A stretch of DNA of 64,000 nucleotides from Bacteroides caccae (GCF_002222615.2 NZ_CP022412.2:1612001-1676000), one strand, 5' to 3'. Shown: positions 34,388 to 43,945, counted from the first letter of the stretch. Numbers and translations: made by a program. The notes: generated from the letters alone by a model not told the origin.

Positions 34388-36640
34388 TTAAAAGCGGAAA
34401 GACACGTGTCCCAAGACGTTTGTTCCGGCTTGTGCGGCATAGCCGGCATAGTTTCCCCGATTTTCCACTGTATCGGTGTAATCGCTTGAAGCCCAACCAT
34501 TGTTTTCATACTCCTCGTTAAAGAGGTTGTAAACGGTGAATCCCAATGTGACTTCTTTCAGAATCTTCTTGGGACGGAAGGTGTACGCCAGATTGAGATT
34601 GCTGACAAAGTATTTGTCAAGAGTCAGTTCTTCTACTTCCGCATTGGTCATATACTGTTTGCTTACAAACTGCGATTGCAGGGAAGCCTCGAAGCCTTTA
34701 TAATTGAAAGAAAAACGGTTGTTGAGCAGGAAGTCCGGCGAAAAAGCGATGTGGGTGTCTTTATGCTTTATCAGGACAGTTGGAAGGGAAGTTACTGTTT
34801 CATCTGCGTTATAATGATAGCCCGGCAGACTTTCCACAAAATCCTTGATGCGATTCTTGCTCCATGTGGCATTGATGTCCCACTGAAACCATTTGCACGG
34901 TTTGATACCGAGCATTAATTCGATTCCCATGCGGTAGCTGTCCGGAATGTTTTCGGTCAGTGCTTCACCAATATCATTTAAAGCACCGGTCAGGACAAGT
35001 TGGTCGGTGTAATCCATGTAGTAGAAGTTGGCACCTGCCGTCAGCCATGGGTTGGCAAACGTATATCCCGCTTCGTAATCAAGCAGTTTTTCAGCTTTCG
35101 GGTAGGAGTCGGGATCGCCGTCCGTATAATTGTTTCTTGTCGGTTCTTTCTGTGCTACGGAGAAAGAAGCGTACAGGCGGTGATTGGGAGTTATATTCCA
35201 GTTTAAGCCGACTTTCGGATTGAAAAAATCGAATTTCTTATCTACGGCTAGCGGGCGCAGGGCGTTTTTATTCCAGTCATATTTATCGTTTACTCCATCG
35301 ATTGTGTAATCAATATGGCGGTATTGCAGGTCGGCATAAGCGCTTAACGTGCTGGTCAGATCATAGTTGGCTTTCAGATAGATATTCCCGTCGGTTTTCT
35401 TTGATTTGTTGCGGTAATATTCATGTTCGGGAGACAGGTTGCCGATATAGTTTTTCACCCATGTCACTTTTCCGAAGTTATTTCCCCGGTATTGGTTGAG
35501 GCCACCTCCTAAGGAAGCGGTCAGGCGGTTTCCTGTATAATTAAGGGAGAATACACCTCCCCCGAATTTGTTGTCCATTTTCTTTTGTCGGACAAGGTCG
35601 CTTTCGTTAGTTTCCGTTCCGTCCGGGTTGAATGGTTTTAACCCGTATTCCACCAGGCTGCTTCCGGGTTTATATTCTTCATAATACCCGTCGCCTTTGG
35701 TATAGTGTAAGGCTACGTTCAGATTCCATGCGGTAGAAAAACTATGGTTAAGAAGTAGTTGGTAGTTCTTTTGCAGGTAGTTGTCCGTTTGGTCCGTATA
35801 ATAATGTTTGTTGCCGTCGGCGTCGGTATACATTTCCCCGCAAGGATTATATCGTCTTCCGAATTTCTCCATTTCCTCCTTCGTTGCATATCCCCAGGCA
35901 TGATAAGTCTTTTCTTTTCCGGCAAATGCAATCAGTTTGACGGAAGTGTTCTCTGCGAAATACCCTCCTTGCAGATAGTAAGAGTTGAGGTCTACTGAAG
36001 CCCGGTCGATATATCCGTCCGTACCGATGTTGGAAAGACGGGCGTCAAAAGTCCAGTGGTTGTTCAGCAGTCCGGTTCCTACTTTCACCGTTTCCTTGTG
36101 CGTATTGAAAGAACCGTAAGAGCCGTTGAACTCGGCATACGGTTTCATTGCCGCACCTTCCGTCTGCATATTGACGCTGGCTCCGAATGCACCTGCCCCA
36201 TTGGTGGACGTTCCTGCACCGCGTTGCACTTGCATATCCTTTACGGAAGAAGAAAAGTCCGGCATATTTACCCAAAACAAATTATGGCTTTCGGCGTCAT
36301 TCATCGGTATCCCGTTCACGGTGATGTTGATGCGTGTACCATCGGTTCCGCGTACACGGAGGGTTGTGTAACCGATACCGGCTCCCGCATCCGATGTGGT
36401 CAGGGTAGAAGGAGTCATGCTCAACAGGTAAGGAATATCCTGTCCGAAGTTTACTTTTTTAAGTTCTGCTTTTCCTATATTGGTGAATGCCATCGGTGTT
36501 TTTGCTGTGGCACGTGTAGATACTACCTGCACTTCTTGCAGGTTAATTACTTTCAAACTGTCGGATTCTGCACTCGTTCGTGCATGGACAGTAATGCCTA
36601 CGCCCAATAAGGCGACGACACTCCATACTATTTTTTTCAT
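34388..36640 (-). CDS. TonB-dependent thiamine receptor (OMPthi type)
   Basis: This 750-residue outer-membrane receptor has a signal peptide (1-20, ending VHA), a TonB-box-like NLQEVQVVST (about 33-42), a plug (about 48-160 with LRVRGTDGTRINITVNGIPM in parts) and a large barrel ending in HVSFRF with a terminal Phe. It is the first gene of the thiamine operon, directly behind a TPP riboswitch, so thiamine or a derivative is the likely ligand. The architecture is plain plug plus barrel, without a carboxypeptidase-like domain. Expression should fall when TPP is abundant. Confidence 0.9.
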   Translation of the reverse strand: MKKIVWSVVALLGVGITVHARTSAESDSLKVINLQEVQVVSTRATAKTPMAFTNIGKAELKKVNFGQDIPYLLSMTPSTLTTSDAGAGIGYTTLRVRGTDGTRINITVNGIPMNDAESHNLFWVNMPDFSSSVKDMQVQRGAGTSTNGAGAFGASVNMQTEGAAMKPYAEFNGSYGSFNTHKETVKVGTGLLNNHWTFDARLSNIGTDGYIDRASVDLNSYYLQGGYFAENTSVKLIAFAGKEKTYHAWGYATKEEMEKFGRRYNPCGEMYTDADGNKHYYTDQTDNYLQKNYQLLLNHSFSTAWNLNVALHYTKGDGYYEEYKPGSSLVEYGLKPFNPDGTETNESDLVRQKKMDNKFGGGVFSLNYTGNRLTASLGGGLNQYRGNNFGKVTWVKNYIGNLSPEHEYYRNKSKKTDGNIYLKANYDLTSTLSAYADLQYRHIDYTIDGVNDKYDWNKNALRPLAVDKKFDFFNPKVGLNWNITPNHRLYASFSVAQKEPTRNNYTDGDPDSYPKAEKLLDYEAGYTFANPWLTAGANFYYMDYTDQLVLTGALNDIGEALTENIPDSYRMGIELMLGIKPCKWFQWDINATWSKNRIKDFVESLPGYHYNADETVTSLPTVLIKHKDTHIAFSPDFLLNNRFSFNYKGFEASLQSQFVSKQYMTNAEVEELTLDKYFVSNLNLAYTFRPKKILKEVTLGFTVYNLFNEEYENNGWASSDYTDTVENRGNYAGYAAQAGTNVLGHVSFRF

Positions 36641-36663
36641 CTTGCTTATTAATTAGTTCTCTA

Positions 36664-36742
36664 CGCCGGCATTACCCGGATCAGATTCTATGGGTATGTT
36701 CTCAGCCCGTCATGTTAAGGCACCCCTACCAGTGAATCGGTG
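36664..36742 (-). ncRNA. TPP riboswitch (THI element)
   Basis: On the minus strand the conserved THI-box blocks occur in order: GGGGTGCC, GGGCTGAGA, ACCC, GAATCTGATCCGGGTAAT and GCCGGCG. The predicted transcription start lies just before the element, and the receptor start codon lies 23 bases after it. The short distance suggests control of translation initiation of the receptor gene, although termination cannot be excluded. Confidence 0.95.
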
Positions 36743-36743
36743 A

Positions 36744-36775
36744 CAAAATTACGCCTTTTACGGGAAGAATGCAAA
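36744..36775 (-). promoter_or_regulatory. promoter of the thiamine operon
   Basis: TTTG (36772-36775) and TAATTTTG (36744-36751) on the minus strand are 20 bp apart, a full Bacteroides promoter match. Transcription would begin at the first bases of the riboswitch. Confidence 0.7.
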
Positions 36776-36864
36776 AAAACTTTTAGATTTGCTTAAAACA
36801 ATGTAACTTTGTCGTTTGTTGAAATAACCAAACAACAGTTTATTCATTTTAATTCAGATAAATT

Positions 36865-37776
36865 ATGCTACTATTATTTCAAGCAACAGCAACACAGGTT
36901 GCGGATTCTACGCAGGTCGTTGCAGATAAATTAATGAAAGAAGCGATTGCTAATGCCGACGGCTTAGATAAACTATCGCTCATCACCCAACAACTGCTGG
37001 ATTTTGCCATTCGTGCCGGAGAGCGTATCTTGATTGCGGTCATCGTCTTTATTGTAGGACGTTTCCTTATTTCAATGCTCAACCGCTTTGTCGGACGTCT
37101 CATGGATAGAAGAAAAGTGGATATCAGTATCAAGACTTTCGTCAAAAGTCTGGTAAATATTCTGCTGACCATTCTGTTGATTATTTCCGTTGTCGGTGCT
37201 TTGGGAGTTGAAACGACATCATTTGCAGCTTTGTTGGCTTCGGCCGGTGTCGCTGTCGGTATGGCTTTGTCCGGCAATTTGCAGAACTTTGCAGGAGGAC
37301 TGATCGTGCTTTTATTCAAACCTTATAAAGTAGGCGACTGGATTGAAAGCCAGGGAGTTTCCGGAACGGTAAAAGAGATCCAGATCTTCCATACCATTTT
37401 GACTACGGGAGATAACAAAGTGATTTATATACCGAACGGTGCAATGAGCAGCGGAGTAGTGACGAACTATAATACGCAGACTACTCGCCGTGTGGAATGG
37501 ATTGTAGGAGTTGACTATGGCGAAGATTACGATAAAGTGCAGCAGATCGTGACTGATATTTTGGCTGCGGACAAACGTATCCTGAAAGATCCGGCTCCAT
37601 TTATCGCTCTTCATGCATTGGATGCCAGCAGTGTGAATGTAGTAGCCCGTGTATGGGTGAACAGCGCTGATTATTGGGGAGTTTATTTTGATATCAACAA
37701 GGCAATTTATGCCACCTTTAATGAAAAAGGCATTAACTTCCCGTTCCCGCAACTTACGGTACATCAGGGAAATTGA
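36865..37776 (+). CDS. small-conductance mechanosensitive channel (MscS family)
   Basis: This 303-residue inner-membrane channel releases solutes upon hypo-osmotic shock. Three hydrophobic segments (about 48-72, 92-113, 118-150) precede the beta domain. The pore helix shows the MscS Gly/Ala pattern ASAGVAVGMALSGNLQNFAGG (in parts, about 126-146), followed by FKPYKVGDWIE. A C-terminal alpha/beta domain ends at HQGN. Length is typical of basic MscS. A TAACTTTG box at 36804-36811 lies upstream, and an intrinsic terminator follows. Confidence 0.93.
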   Translation: MLLLFQATATQVADSTQVVADKLMKEAIANADGLDKLSLITQQLLDFAIRAGERILIAVIVFIVGRFLISMLNRFVGRLMDRRKVDISIKTFVKSLVNILLTILLIISVVGALGVETTSFAALLASAGVAVGMALSGNLQNFAGGLIVLLFKPYKVGDWIESQGVSGTVKEIQIFHTILTTGDNKVIYIPNGAMSSGVVTNYNTQTTRRVEWIVGVDYGEDYDKVQQIVTDILAADKRILKDPAPFIALHALDASSVNVVARVWVNSADYWGVYFDINKAIYATFNEKGINFPFPQLTVHQGN

Positions 37777-37795
37777 TAATTCTACGCTATATGCA

Positions 37796-37835
37796 AAAAC
37801 GAGAGAGTTTCACTTCAGTGAGGCTCTCTCGTTTT
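37796..37835 (+). terminator. intrinsic terminator after mscS
   Basis: AAAACGAGAGAG pairs with CTCTCTCGTTTT across a loop of 16 bases, with A and T tracts at the ends. It can serve both mscS and the convergent small gene. Confidence 0.8.
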
Positions 37836-37878
37836 ATAGATGAAAAATTGTCTGGTGTGATTGGAAAAGGAATTTCTT

Positions 37879-38118
37879 TTATTTTATGCCGAAATCTTCG
37901 GCCAGTTCGTATCTGTCTTCTTTCATCCCCAGCACATGGTTGATCTTTCTTCTTTTCTCCAGATCCTTAAAATAGTTTTCCACCACCATGTAAAGGTCGA
38001 AATTAGTGGTTGACCCTGCGGCCATATCGAGTGATTCCACCATTTTTTCTACTGCTTGGTGAATTTTCTCTGCGTCTATCAGATGCAGTTCGTTGCTGTG
38101 TATTAAATATTTTTCCAT
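37879..38118 (-). CDS. conserved small hypothetical protein
   Basis: This 79-residue acidic helical protein has no signal peptide or membrane segment. It begins MEKYLIHSNELHLIDAEKI and contains a heptad-like helix (HQAVEKMVESL). It lies 66 bp downstream of metY on the same strand. Its start codon sits in the arm of a strong stem-loop (38113-38168), so its translation may be regulated. I do not recognise a family. Confidence 0.65.
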   Translation of the reverse strand: MEKYLIHSNELHLIDAEKIHQAVEKMVESLDMAAGSTTNFDLYMVVENYFKDLEKRRKINHVLGMKEDRYELAEDFGIK

Positions 38119-38168
38119 GACTGCAATGTTTTAATGTTATATTGGTATAACGTTCGGCAGTCATGGAA
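38113..38168 (-). promoter_or_regulatory. stem-loop covering the start codon of the small gene after metY
   Basis: TTCCATGACTGC and GCAGTCATGGAA are perfect 12-bp complements separated by 32 bases. The interior can also pair (AACGTTAT with AATGTTAT-complement, around a TTGG loop). The right arm on the minus strand contains the ATG of the 79-residue protein. It lies 17 bases after the metY stop and could act as a metY 3' stabiliser, a partial terminator or a start-site mask. Confidence 0.6.
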
Positions 38169-38184
38169 AGTTCAGTGTTCCGGA

Positions 38185-39471
38185 CTAGACTCTAGCAAGT
38201 GCCTGTTCCAAATCGGCAATCAAATCGTCGATATGCTCCGTGCCGATAGACAAACGGACAGTGCCCGGATAAATTTCCTGTTCTGCAAGTTCCTGCGCGT
38301 TGAGTTGCGAATGAGTGGTACTTGCCGGATGAATGACCAGTGATTTTACGTCAGCCACATTGGCCAGTAAAGAGAAAATTTCCAGGCTGTCAATAAAACG
38401 ATGTGCTTCTTCCTGTCCTCCTTTTATTTCGAAGGTGAAGATAGAACTTGCACCATTCGGGAAATAACGTTGATATAGTGCATGGTCCGGATGATCGACC
38501 AGTGAAGGGTGATTGACCTTCTTTACTTTCGGATGATTGTTCAGGAAGCTTACTACTTTTAATGCGTTTTCTACATGGCGCTCTACACGCAATGACAGCG
38601 TTTCGAGTCCCTGCAACAGAATGAAGGCGTTGAATGGGCTGATAGTAGCTCCGGTATCCCGCAGTAGAGTGGCACGGATACGAGTTGCATAGGCAGCCGG
38701 ACCGGCAGCGTCCACAAAGCGTACTCCATGATAACTGGGGTCGGGCTCGGTGAGTTGCGGGAATTTGCCCGAAGCCACCCAGTCGAATTTACCAGAATCT
38801 ACGATTACTCCTCCTAGTGAGGTACCGTGTCCACCAATAAACTTTGTGGCAGAGTGTACTACAATATCTGCACCGTGTTCGATAGGACGAATTAAGTACG
38901 GTGTGCCGAATGTATTATCAATAATCAAAGGAATTTTATGGCGGTGAGCGATTTCGGATACTGCCTCTATATCGATAATGTTGGAGTTAGGGTTGCCTAA
39001 TGTCTCTATAAATACGGCTTTTGTATTATCCTGAATAGCCTTTTCAAAATTGGAAAGGTCGCTCGGATCAACAAAAGTTGTTGTAATTCCATAACTGGGC
39101 AAGGTATGTGCCAGCAGGTTGTAACTTCCTCCGTAGATCGTCTTGGCTGCTACAATATGATCGCCCGCACGGGTAATGTTTTCGAAAGCATAAGTGATGG
39201 CGGCAGCACCGGAAGCAACTGCCAACCCTGCTACTCCTCCCTCAAGGGCAGCTACGCGTTCTTCAAAAACGCCTTGTGTAGAGTTTGTCAGGCGTCCGTA
39301 GATATTTCCCGGATCTTGCAGGCCGAAACGTGCGGCTGCATGAGCGGAGTTATGGAATACATAGGAAGTTGTCTGATAGATAGGTACTGCACGGGCGTCT
39401 GTTGCCGGGTCTGCCTGTTCCTGTCCTACATGAATCTGTAATGTCTCGAAGTGTAAGTTCTTTCTTTCCAT
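38185..39471 (-). CDS. metY: O-acetylhomoserine sulfhydrylase / aminocarboxypropyltransferase
   Basis: This 428-residue Cys/Met-metabolism PLP enzyme makes homocysteine (or methionine) from O-acetylhomoserine and sulfide. The N-terminus has [30 protein letters not shown] (in parts, 7-36), and the PLP lysine lies in [18 protein letters not shown] (about 202-219). Length and the QVHxGQ-type start fit MetY rather than cystathionine enzymes. It is divergent from an Lrp-type regulator gene. A symmetrical repeat in the shared control region suggests that regulator controls it. Confidence 0.92.
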   Translation of the reverse strand: MERKNLHFETLQIHVGQEQADPATDARAVPIYQTTSYVFHNSAHAAARFGLQDPGNIYGRLTNSTQGVFEERVAALEGGVAGLAVASGAAAITYAFENITRAGDHIVAAKTIYGGSYNLLAHTLPSYGITTTFVDPSDLSNFEKAIQDNTKAVFIETLGNPNSNIIDIEAVSEIAHRHKIPLIIDNTFGTPYLIRPIEHGADIVVHSATKFIGGHGTSLGGVIVDSGKFDWVASGKFPQLTEPDPSYHGVRFVDAAGPAAYATRIRATLLRDTGATISPFNAFILLQGLETLSLRVERHVENALKVVSFLNNHPKVKKVNHPSLVDHPDHALYQRYFPNGASSIFTFEIKGGQEEAHRFIDSLEIFSLLANVADVKSLVIHPASTTHSQLNAQELAEQEIYPGTVRLSIGTEHIDDLIADLEQALARV

Positions 39472-39515
39472 AATCGTATGTTTTTAAAGTTTAATATTTT
39501 GTCTTTATTTTCTTG

Positions 39516-39582
39516 CAAAGTTAGACAGCGTAGGAATATCGAACAATATATAGCTGAAATATAGAAAATAATACTATTTTTG
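39516..39582. promoter_or_regulatory. divergent promoters of metY and the Lrp regulator, framed by an inverted repeat
   Basis: On the minus strand TAACTTTG (39516-39523) is the -7 box for metY; on the plus strand TATTTTTG (39575-39582) is the -7 box for the regulator. GAATATCGAACAA (39534-39546) and TTGTTCTCGATATTC (39611-39625) face each other around them, an inverted repeat with a 2-base difference. It is a good candidate for the Lrp-type operator. Confidence 0.5.
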
Positions 39583-39648
39583 TACCGTTATATAGAATAA
39601 GGATACTGTCTTGTTCTCGATATTCACCCTTTAGAAGAATATTTTTCT

Positions 39649-40119
39649 ATGGATACTTTTGATAAATTGGATAAAGTGGATTTGCAGATACTCCGTACTC
39701 TGCAAGAGAATGCCCGATTGACGACAAAAGAGTTGGCTGCACGGGTGAGTCTTTCATCAACTCCTGTCTTTGAACGGCTCAAACGGCTCGAAAGCGGCGG
39801 ATATATAAAGAAATATATTGCTGTGCTGGATGCTGAAAAGTTGAATCAGGGATTCGTCGTGTTTTGCAGTGTGAAGCTCAGACGGCTGAACAGGGATATT
39901 GCAGCAGAGTTTACGCGAATCATACAAGATATTCCTGAAGTAACCGAATGCTATAATATATCGGGAAGTTATGATTATCTGCTCAAGATTCATGCTCCGA
40001 ATATGAAGTATTATCAAGAGTTTATTCTAAATGTACTAGGCACTATCGATAGTCTGGGGTCATTGGAAAGTACTTTTGTCATGGCTGAGGTGAAACACCG
40101 GTATGGGATACATATTTAG
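39649..40119 (+). CDS. Lrp/AsnC-family transcriptional regulator
   Basis: This 156-residue regulator has an N-terminal winged HTH (DLQILRTLQENARLTTKELAARVSLSSTPVFERLKRLE, in parts 10-48) and a C-terminal RAM/ACT-like effector domain (about 65-150). It is divergent from metY, which suggests it senses an amino acid such as methionine or a precursor and controls sulfur amino acid synthesis. The effector is not deducible here. A -7 box lies 67 bp upstream. Confidence 0.92.
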   Translation: MDTFDKLDKVDLQILRTLQENARLTTKELAARVSLSSTPVFERLKRLESGGYIKKYIAVLDAEKLNQGFVVFCSVKLRRLNRDIAAEFTRIIQDIPEVTECYNISGSYDYLLKIHAPNMKYYQEFILNVLGTIDSLGSLESTFVMAEVKHRYGIHI

Positions 40120-40227
40120 TGCTCTAAATATGTTATGTAGCATACTTAACTTCTTTTTGCACATTCATAGTTCCATTTTATAGCAACATCCCTAATTTTA
40201 TCCAAAAGCTGGAATGATATTTCAAAT

Positions 40228-41049
40228 ATGGAAAACATATTGCCAAATATGGAAAATACAGAGCAAAGTCTGGAAAAAACAGACGATAATTATAAAGTGC
40301 CCAATCTGGAAAAAGGCATTGCGGTGATTGAATATCTTTCTTCGAGATCGGAAGGAGAAACATTGCAGGCAATCAAGGTGGCACTTGATATATCACAGAC
40401 TACCGCCTACCGTATCTTGAATACATTGGTACGTTTGGATTATCTTTCTTTCGATGAAGATACGAAGCGGTATAAATTAACCCGGAAATTGTTAACTCTG
40501 GGATTCCGTTCGTTGAATGAACATAATCTGCTGGAAACAGTCTTGCCACATTTACGTGATTTGAGAGACAGGGTGAAGGAAACGGCCTGTTTTGGCGTAT
40601 TGGGCGATGAAAAAGGCATTTTTATCGAACAAGCTCGAGGAGATCACGCTTTTTGCTTTGTCCTGTCACCCGGTAAACCTTTTGAACTGCATTGTTCTGC
40701 GCCGGGAAAAGCAATCATGGCCTATCTGCCGGTCACTGTCCGGAACCGTTATCTTTCTTATATGACTTTCCCTCGTTACAATTCCCGTACTATCACTTCG
40801 CGCGAGGTTTATCTGGAAGAATTGGAGAAGGTTTATCAACAGGGATACGCTTTGGACAATGAGGAAGAATTGAGCGGGGTGATTTGTGTAGGCGCACCTG
40901 TCTTGAATTATACAGGATATCCTTGTGGCTCTATCTGGATTTCGGGACCGAAAGACCGTTTGACGGAGGAACAGTTGCGAAGTACGGTGCAGATTGTCAA
41001 AGAGATAGCCGGACAAATCTCAGCAGAACTAGGATATAGAAGAGTATAA
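40228..41049 (+). CDS. IclR-family transcriptional regulator
   Basis: This 273-residue regulator has an N-terminal extension of about 28 residues, a winged HTH (about 30-90, with TLQAIKVALDISQTTAYRIL) and a C-terminal IclR effector domain (about 100-265) with CSAPGKAIMAYLP and the ligand-pocket GVICVGAPVLNYTG. It stands directly before (32 bp) and in the same direction as the cytochrome/beta-propeller gene cluster, so it may control that cluster. Several in-frame ATGs occur at the start (40228, 40249), and the first is used. IclR proteins often sense aromatic or small organic acids. Confidence 0.88.
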   Translation: MENILPNMENTEQSLEKTDDNYKVPNLEKGIAVIEYLSSRSEGETLQAIKVALDISQTTAYRILNTLVRLDYLSFDEDTKRYKLTRKLLTLGFRSLNEHNLLETVLPHLRDLRDRVKETACFGVLGDEKGIFIEQARGDHAFCFVLSPGKPFELHCSAPGKAIMAYLPVTVRNRYLSYMTFPRYNSRTITSREVYLEELEKVYQQGYALDNEEELSGVICVGAPVLNYTGYPCGSIWISGPKDRLTEEQLRSTVQIVKEIAGQISAELGYRRV

Positions 41050-41081
41050 CAAAAGATCATGCTATAAAAATACGAAACATT

Positions 41082-42839
41082 ATGATAAGGAACTTTTTGC
41101 TAATTTGCTTGCTCGGTTGCGGCATATCTTTGGCAACAGCCGGAAACCCTCCTTTCTTTACTACAGGTACTGCTGTTAACGAGAAAGGAGAATTATTGAT
41201 GACCCAGAAAGGAACCAGACAGTTGGATGTATTTGCTGCCGACGGGAAAACTTTGCTCCGTTCGTACCCGTTTAAGGAAACTCCCACAGGAGTTTTACTT
41301 GATGGTGATAAAGCGTATGTGACTACTTTCGAGAAAACCGGGCGGTTGGAGGTCTTGTCGTTGAAGTCGGGACAGATAGAAGCAGCTATTCCTACCGGTT
41401 CGGGAGCTTGCTATCCGATATTCTCGGCGGACAAGAAGCATATCTATGTATGCAATCAATTTGCAGGTACAGTAAGTGAGATAGATCCGGCAACGTGTAA
41501 AGTTGTCAGAAGCGTGAAAGTCTTACGCGAACCAAGGTCCGCTATATTCAGTAAGGACGGACGATATCTATTTGTGGCTAACTTTCTGCCGGCACAAAGG
41601 GCGGACTTGAACATAGTGGCGGCTTGTGTATCTGTAATTGAAGTGAAAAGTTTCACTAAAGTAAAGGATATCCAACTGGCAAACGGCAGTAATGCTTTGC
41701 GGGATATGTGTATTACTCCCGACGGTAAGTATATTTATGTATCTCATAATTTAGGGCGTTTTATGGTACCTACCTCTCAATTACAGCAGGGGTGGATGAA
41801 TACAAGTGCTTTCAGTATCATCAACGTAGAAAAGCAGGAATTTGAAGGAGCCGTATTGGTGGACGAACCCGACCGGGGCGCTGCCGGTGTGTGGGGGATC
41901 GCCTGTGATGAGAAGCACATCTACGTAGCCCATAGCGGGACACATGAAATAAGCGTAATCGACCATTCCCGAATGTTGGATAAGTTTCGGAATTATGCGG
42001 ATAAAGGTCGTTTGGACTATGACCTGACTTTTCTTTACGGACTCCGCAAAAGGATTCCTTTGCAGGGCAACGGACCACGTCATCTTCTTCTCTCGAATAA
42101 TAAACTGATTATTCCTACCTATTTCGCCGATGTATTAAATATGGTAGATCTGAATACGTTCTCGGTGGCTGCCGTTAATATGAATGTGGGACGTACCGAG
42201 ACGAAAGAACAAAAAGGAGAGAAGTACTTTAATGATGCGGGACATTGTTATCAGGGGTGGCAAAGTTGTAACGGATGTCATCCCGGAGACGGCCGTACGG
42301 ACGGTATGAACTGGGATTTGATGAACGATGGAGTAGGGAATCCTAAAAACTGCAAGAGCCTGCTTTATAGCCACGTGACGCCTCCCAATATGATTTCGGG
42401 TATTCGTGCCAAAGCTGAAGTAGCTGTACGTGCAGGATTCCGGTATATTCAGTTCTATGAGCCGGAAGAAGAAATGGCCGAATGTGTGGACGCGTATATG
42501 AAGTCTTTACGCCCGGTTCCGAGCCCGTATTTAGTAGATGGAGAATTGTCGGAAAAAGCGAAGGCGGGAAGAAAAGTCTTTGATAAGTTGAAATGTGGCG
42601 ATTGTCATAACGGTCCTTTCTATACGGATCTGAAAATGCATCGGATTGGTGAAGATGTCGAGTTTGAGAAAGGATGGGATACACCTACGCTGGTAGAATG
42701 TTGGCGTACGGCTCCTTATTTGTTTGACGGACGTGCTGCCACTATGCAAGAAGTGTTCGAAGTTCACAAGCACGGAATTGACAAGAAAGTATCCAAGAAA
42801 GAAATAGAGGAATTAACTGAATATGTAAATTCTCTTTAA
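41082..42839 (+). CDS. secreted beta-propeller fused to a cytochrome c domain with two CxxCH motifs
   Basis: This 585-residue exported protein has a signal peptide (1-20). Residues 25-370 form a YncE-like beta-propeller with repeated xDGKxxYVxN blades (SADKKHIYVCNQFAG, SKDGRYLFVANF, TPDGKYIYVSHNLG). The C-terminal part carries two haem c sites, CNGCH (about 393-397) and CGDCH (about 504-508), plus a distal W..PYLFDGRAATM segment as in MauG / cytochrome c peroxidase-like proteins. It probably acts in the periplasm or at the outer membrane as an electron-transfer or peroxidase-like unit. It leads a six-gene cluster that also encodes cytochrome c assembly. Confidence 0.82.
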   Translation: MIRNFLLICLLGCGISLATAGNPPFFTTGTAVNEKGELLMTQKGTRQLDVFAADGKTLLRSYPFKETPTGVLLDGDKAYVTTFEKTGRLEVLSLKSGQIEAAIPTGSGACYPIFSADKKHIYVCNQFAGTVSEIDPATCKVVRSVKVLREPRSAIFSKDGRYLFVANFLPAQRADLNIVAACVSVIEVKSFTKVKDIQLANGSNALRDMCITPDGKYIYVSHNLGRFMVPTSQLQQGWMNTSAFSIINVEKQEFEGAVLVDEPDRGAAGVWGIACDEKHIYVAHSGTHEISVIDHSRMLDKFRNYADKGRLDYDLTFLYGLRKRIPLQGNGPRHLLLSNNKLIIPTYFADVLNMVDLNTFSVAAVNMNVGRTETKEQKGEKYFNDAGHCYQGWQSCNGCHPGDGRTDGMNWDLMNDGVGNPKNCKSLLYSHVTPPNMISGIRAKAEVAVRAGFRYIQFYEPEEEMAECVDAYMKSLRPVPSPYLVDGELSEKAKAGRKVFDKLKCGDCHNGPFYTDLKMHRIGEDVEFEKGWDTPTLVECWRTAPYLFDGRAATMQEVFEVHKHGIDKKVSKKEIEELTEYVNSL

Positions 42840-42850
42840 GAAGAAAGTGT

Positions 42851-43945
42851 ATGAACTATTGTGATAAAATACATTACTCCCTGTTGACTGCTTCCCCGGA
42901 AGATTTTCCGTCGATGATAGACAGTTTATTGTCCCGGTTGCCCGAAGAAGAACGTATACTACGTTTGGTCTTGTTCGGTACGCCGGTTTTAAAAGATGAA
43001 TATGTCACTCAACGTCAGCTATTCAAAGCGAAAGCACGCCATTTCTTTGGAGACAGCGAACCGGCTCTTAGTTATGTTCTGCAACCCGTACCGGATGCTC
43101 CTTTAGTCATGGAAGTACATAGCTATCGTCCTGAAAGCGATGAACGGATTTTGTATCGGCACTATGATAATATTCCTTACGTATTGTTGGAAAATGAGTC
43201 GGGACGTTTCCTGTTTGCCGGAGGATTTCAGGGCGATGACCCTTGTGCAGATATGGAACAGTGGTCGGTAGAAGCCTTCCGCCAGTTGAAGGGAGTTTTG
43301 GAGAAAGAATCGTTTCCTGTCAACAGCATTATTCGTCAATGGAATTATATAGAACAAATCACCGGATATGACGGAGCCGGCCAACATTATCAGTCGTTCA
43401 ATAATGTGCGTACAGCGTTTTATGCGGGAAGTGATTGGTCGAACGGCTATCCTGCCGCTACGGGAATCGGGATGAACATGGGAGGTGTGCTGATTGATGT
43501 GGATGCGGCAATGTTTCACACTCCTGATGTTTTTGCCACTCCTATTGATAATAAACTGCAAGTTGCTGCCCACGCCTATTCCGAGCAGGTGCTTGAAGAA
43601 GCCCGGCAGAAAAAAACAACCCCGAAGTTTGAACGGGCCAAGAGCATGACTTTCCGGGAGCGATGTCTGGTTTATATCTCCGGTACAGCCGCAATCAGAG
43701 GAGAAGAAAGTCTGAAGGGAGTCGGTTTGGAACGTCAGTTGCAGATTACTATGGAGAATATCGCTCAATTGATAGGTGATGCCCGTTTGGTTATGTTACG
43801 TGTTTACCTGAAGAACGAGTCTGATTATGAAGAAGCTCGCAGGGGACTTGAAAGTTATGGACTGAATATTCCTGTTTCCTATTTGCGGGCCGGCGTATGC
43901 AGGGAAGAACTATTGATTGAAATAGAGGGAATAGCGATAGATTAA
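42851..43945 (+). CDS. RidA/chorismatase (FkbO-Hyg5)-like protein
   Basis: This 364-residue cytoplasmic protein (no signal peptide) has a C-terminal RidA/YjgF-like fold. The patterns YDGAGQHYQSFNNVRTAFY (about 175-193), ATGIGMNMGG and VYISGTAAIRGEES (about 273-286) resemble FkbO/Hyg5-type chorismatases, often labelled pteridine-dependent deoxygenase-like. Such enzymes cleave pyruvate from chorismate to give hydroxybenzoate or dihydroxy-cyclohexadiene carboxylate. Whether the catalytic residues are intact cannot be judged by eye. It lies 11 bp after the propeller-cytochrome gene, in the same operon. Confidence 0.65.
   Translation: MNYCDKIHYSLLTASPEDFPSMIDSLLSRLPEEERILRLVLFGTPVLKDEYVTQRQLFKAKARHFFGDSEPALSYVLQPVPDAPLVMEVHSYRPESDERILYRHYDNIPYVLLENESGRFLFAGGFQGDDPCADMEQWSVEAFRQLKGVLEKESFPVNSIIRQWNYIEQITGYDGAGQHYQSFNNVRTAFYAGSDWSNGYPAATGIGMNMGGVLIDVDAAMFHTPDVFATPIDNKLQVAAHAYSEQVLEEARQKKTTPKFERAKSMTFRERCLVYISGTAAIRGEESLKGVGLERQLQITMENIAQLIGDARLVMLRVYLKNESDYEEARRGLESYGLNIPVSYLRAGVCREELLIEIEGIAID

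Noticed and set aside
36865..37776. Consensus -33/-7 promoter for mscS
   Set aside because: A -7 box is present at 36804-36811, but the nearest TTTG is only 12 bp upstream, too close for the standard spacing.
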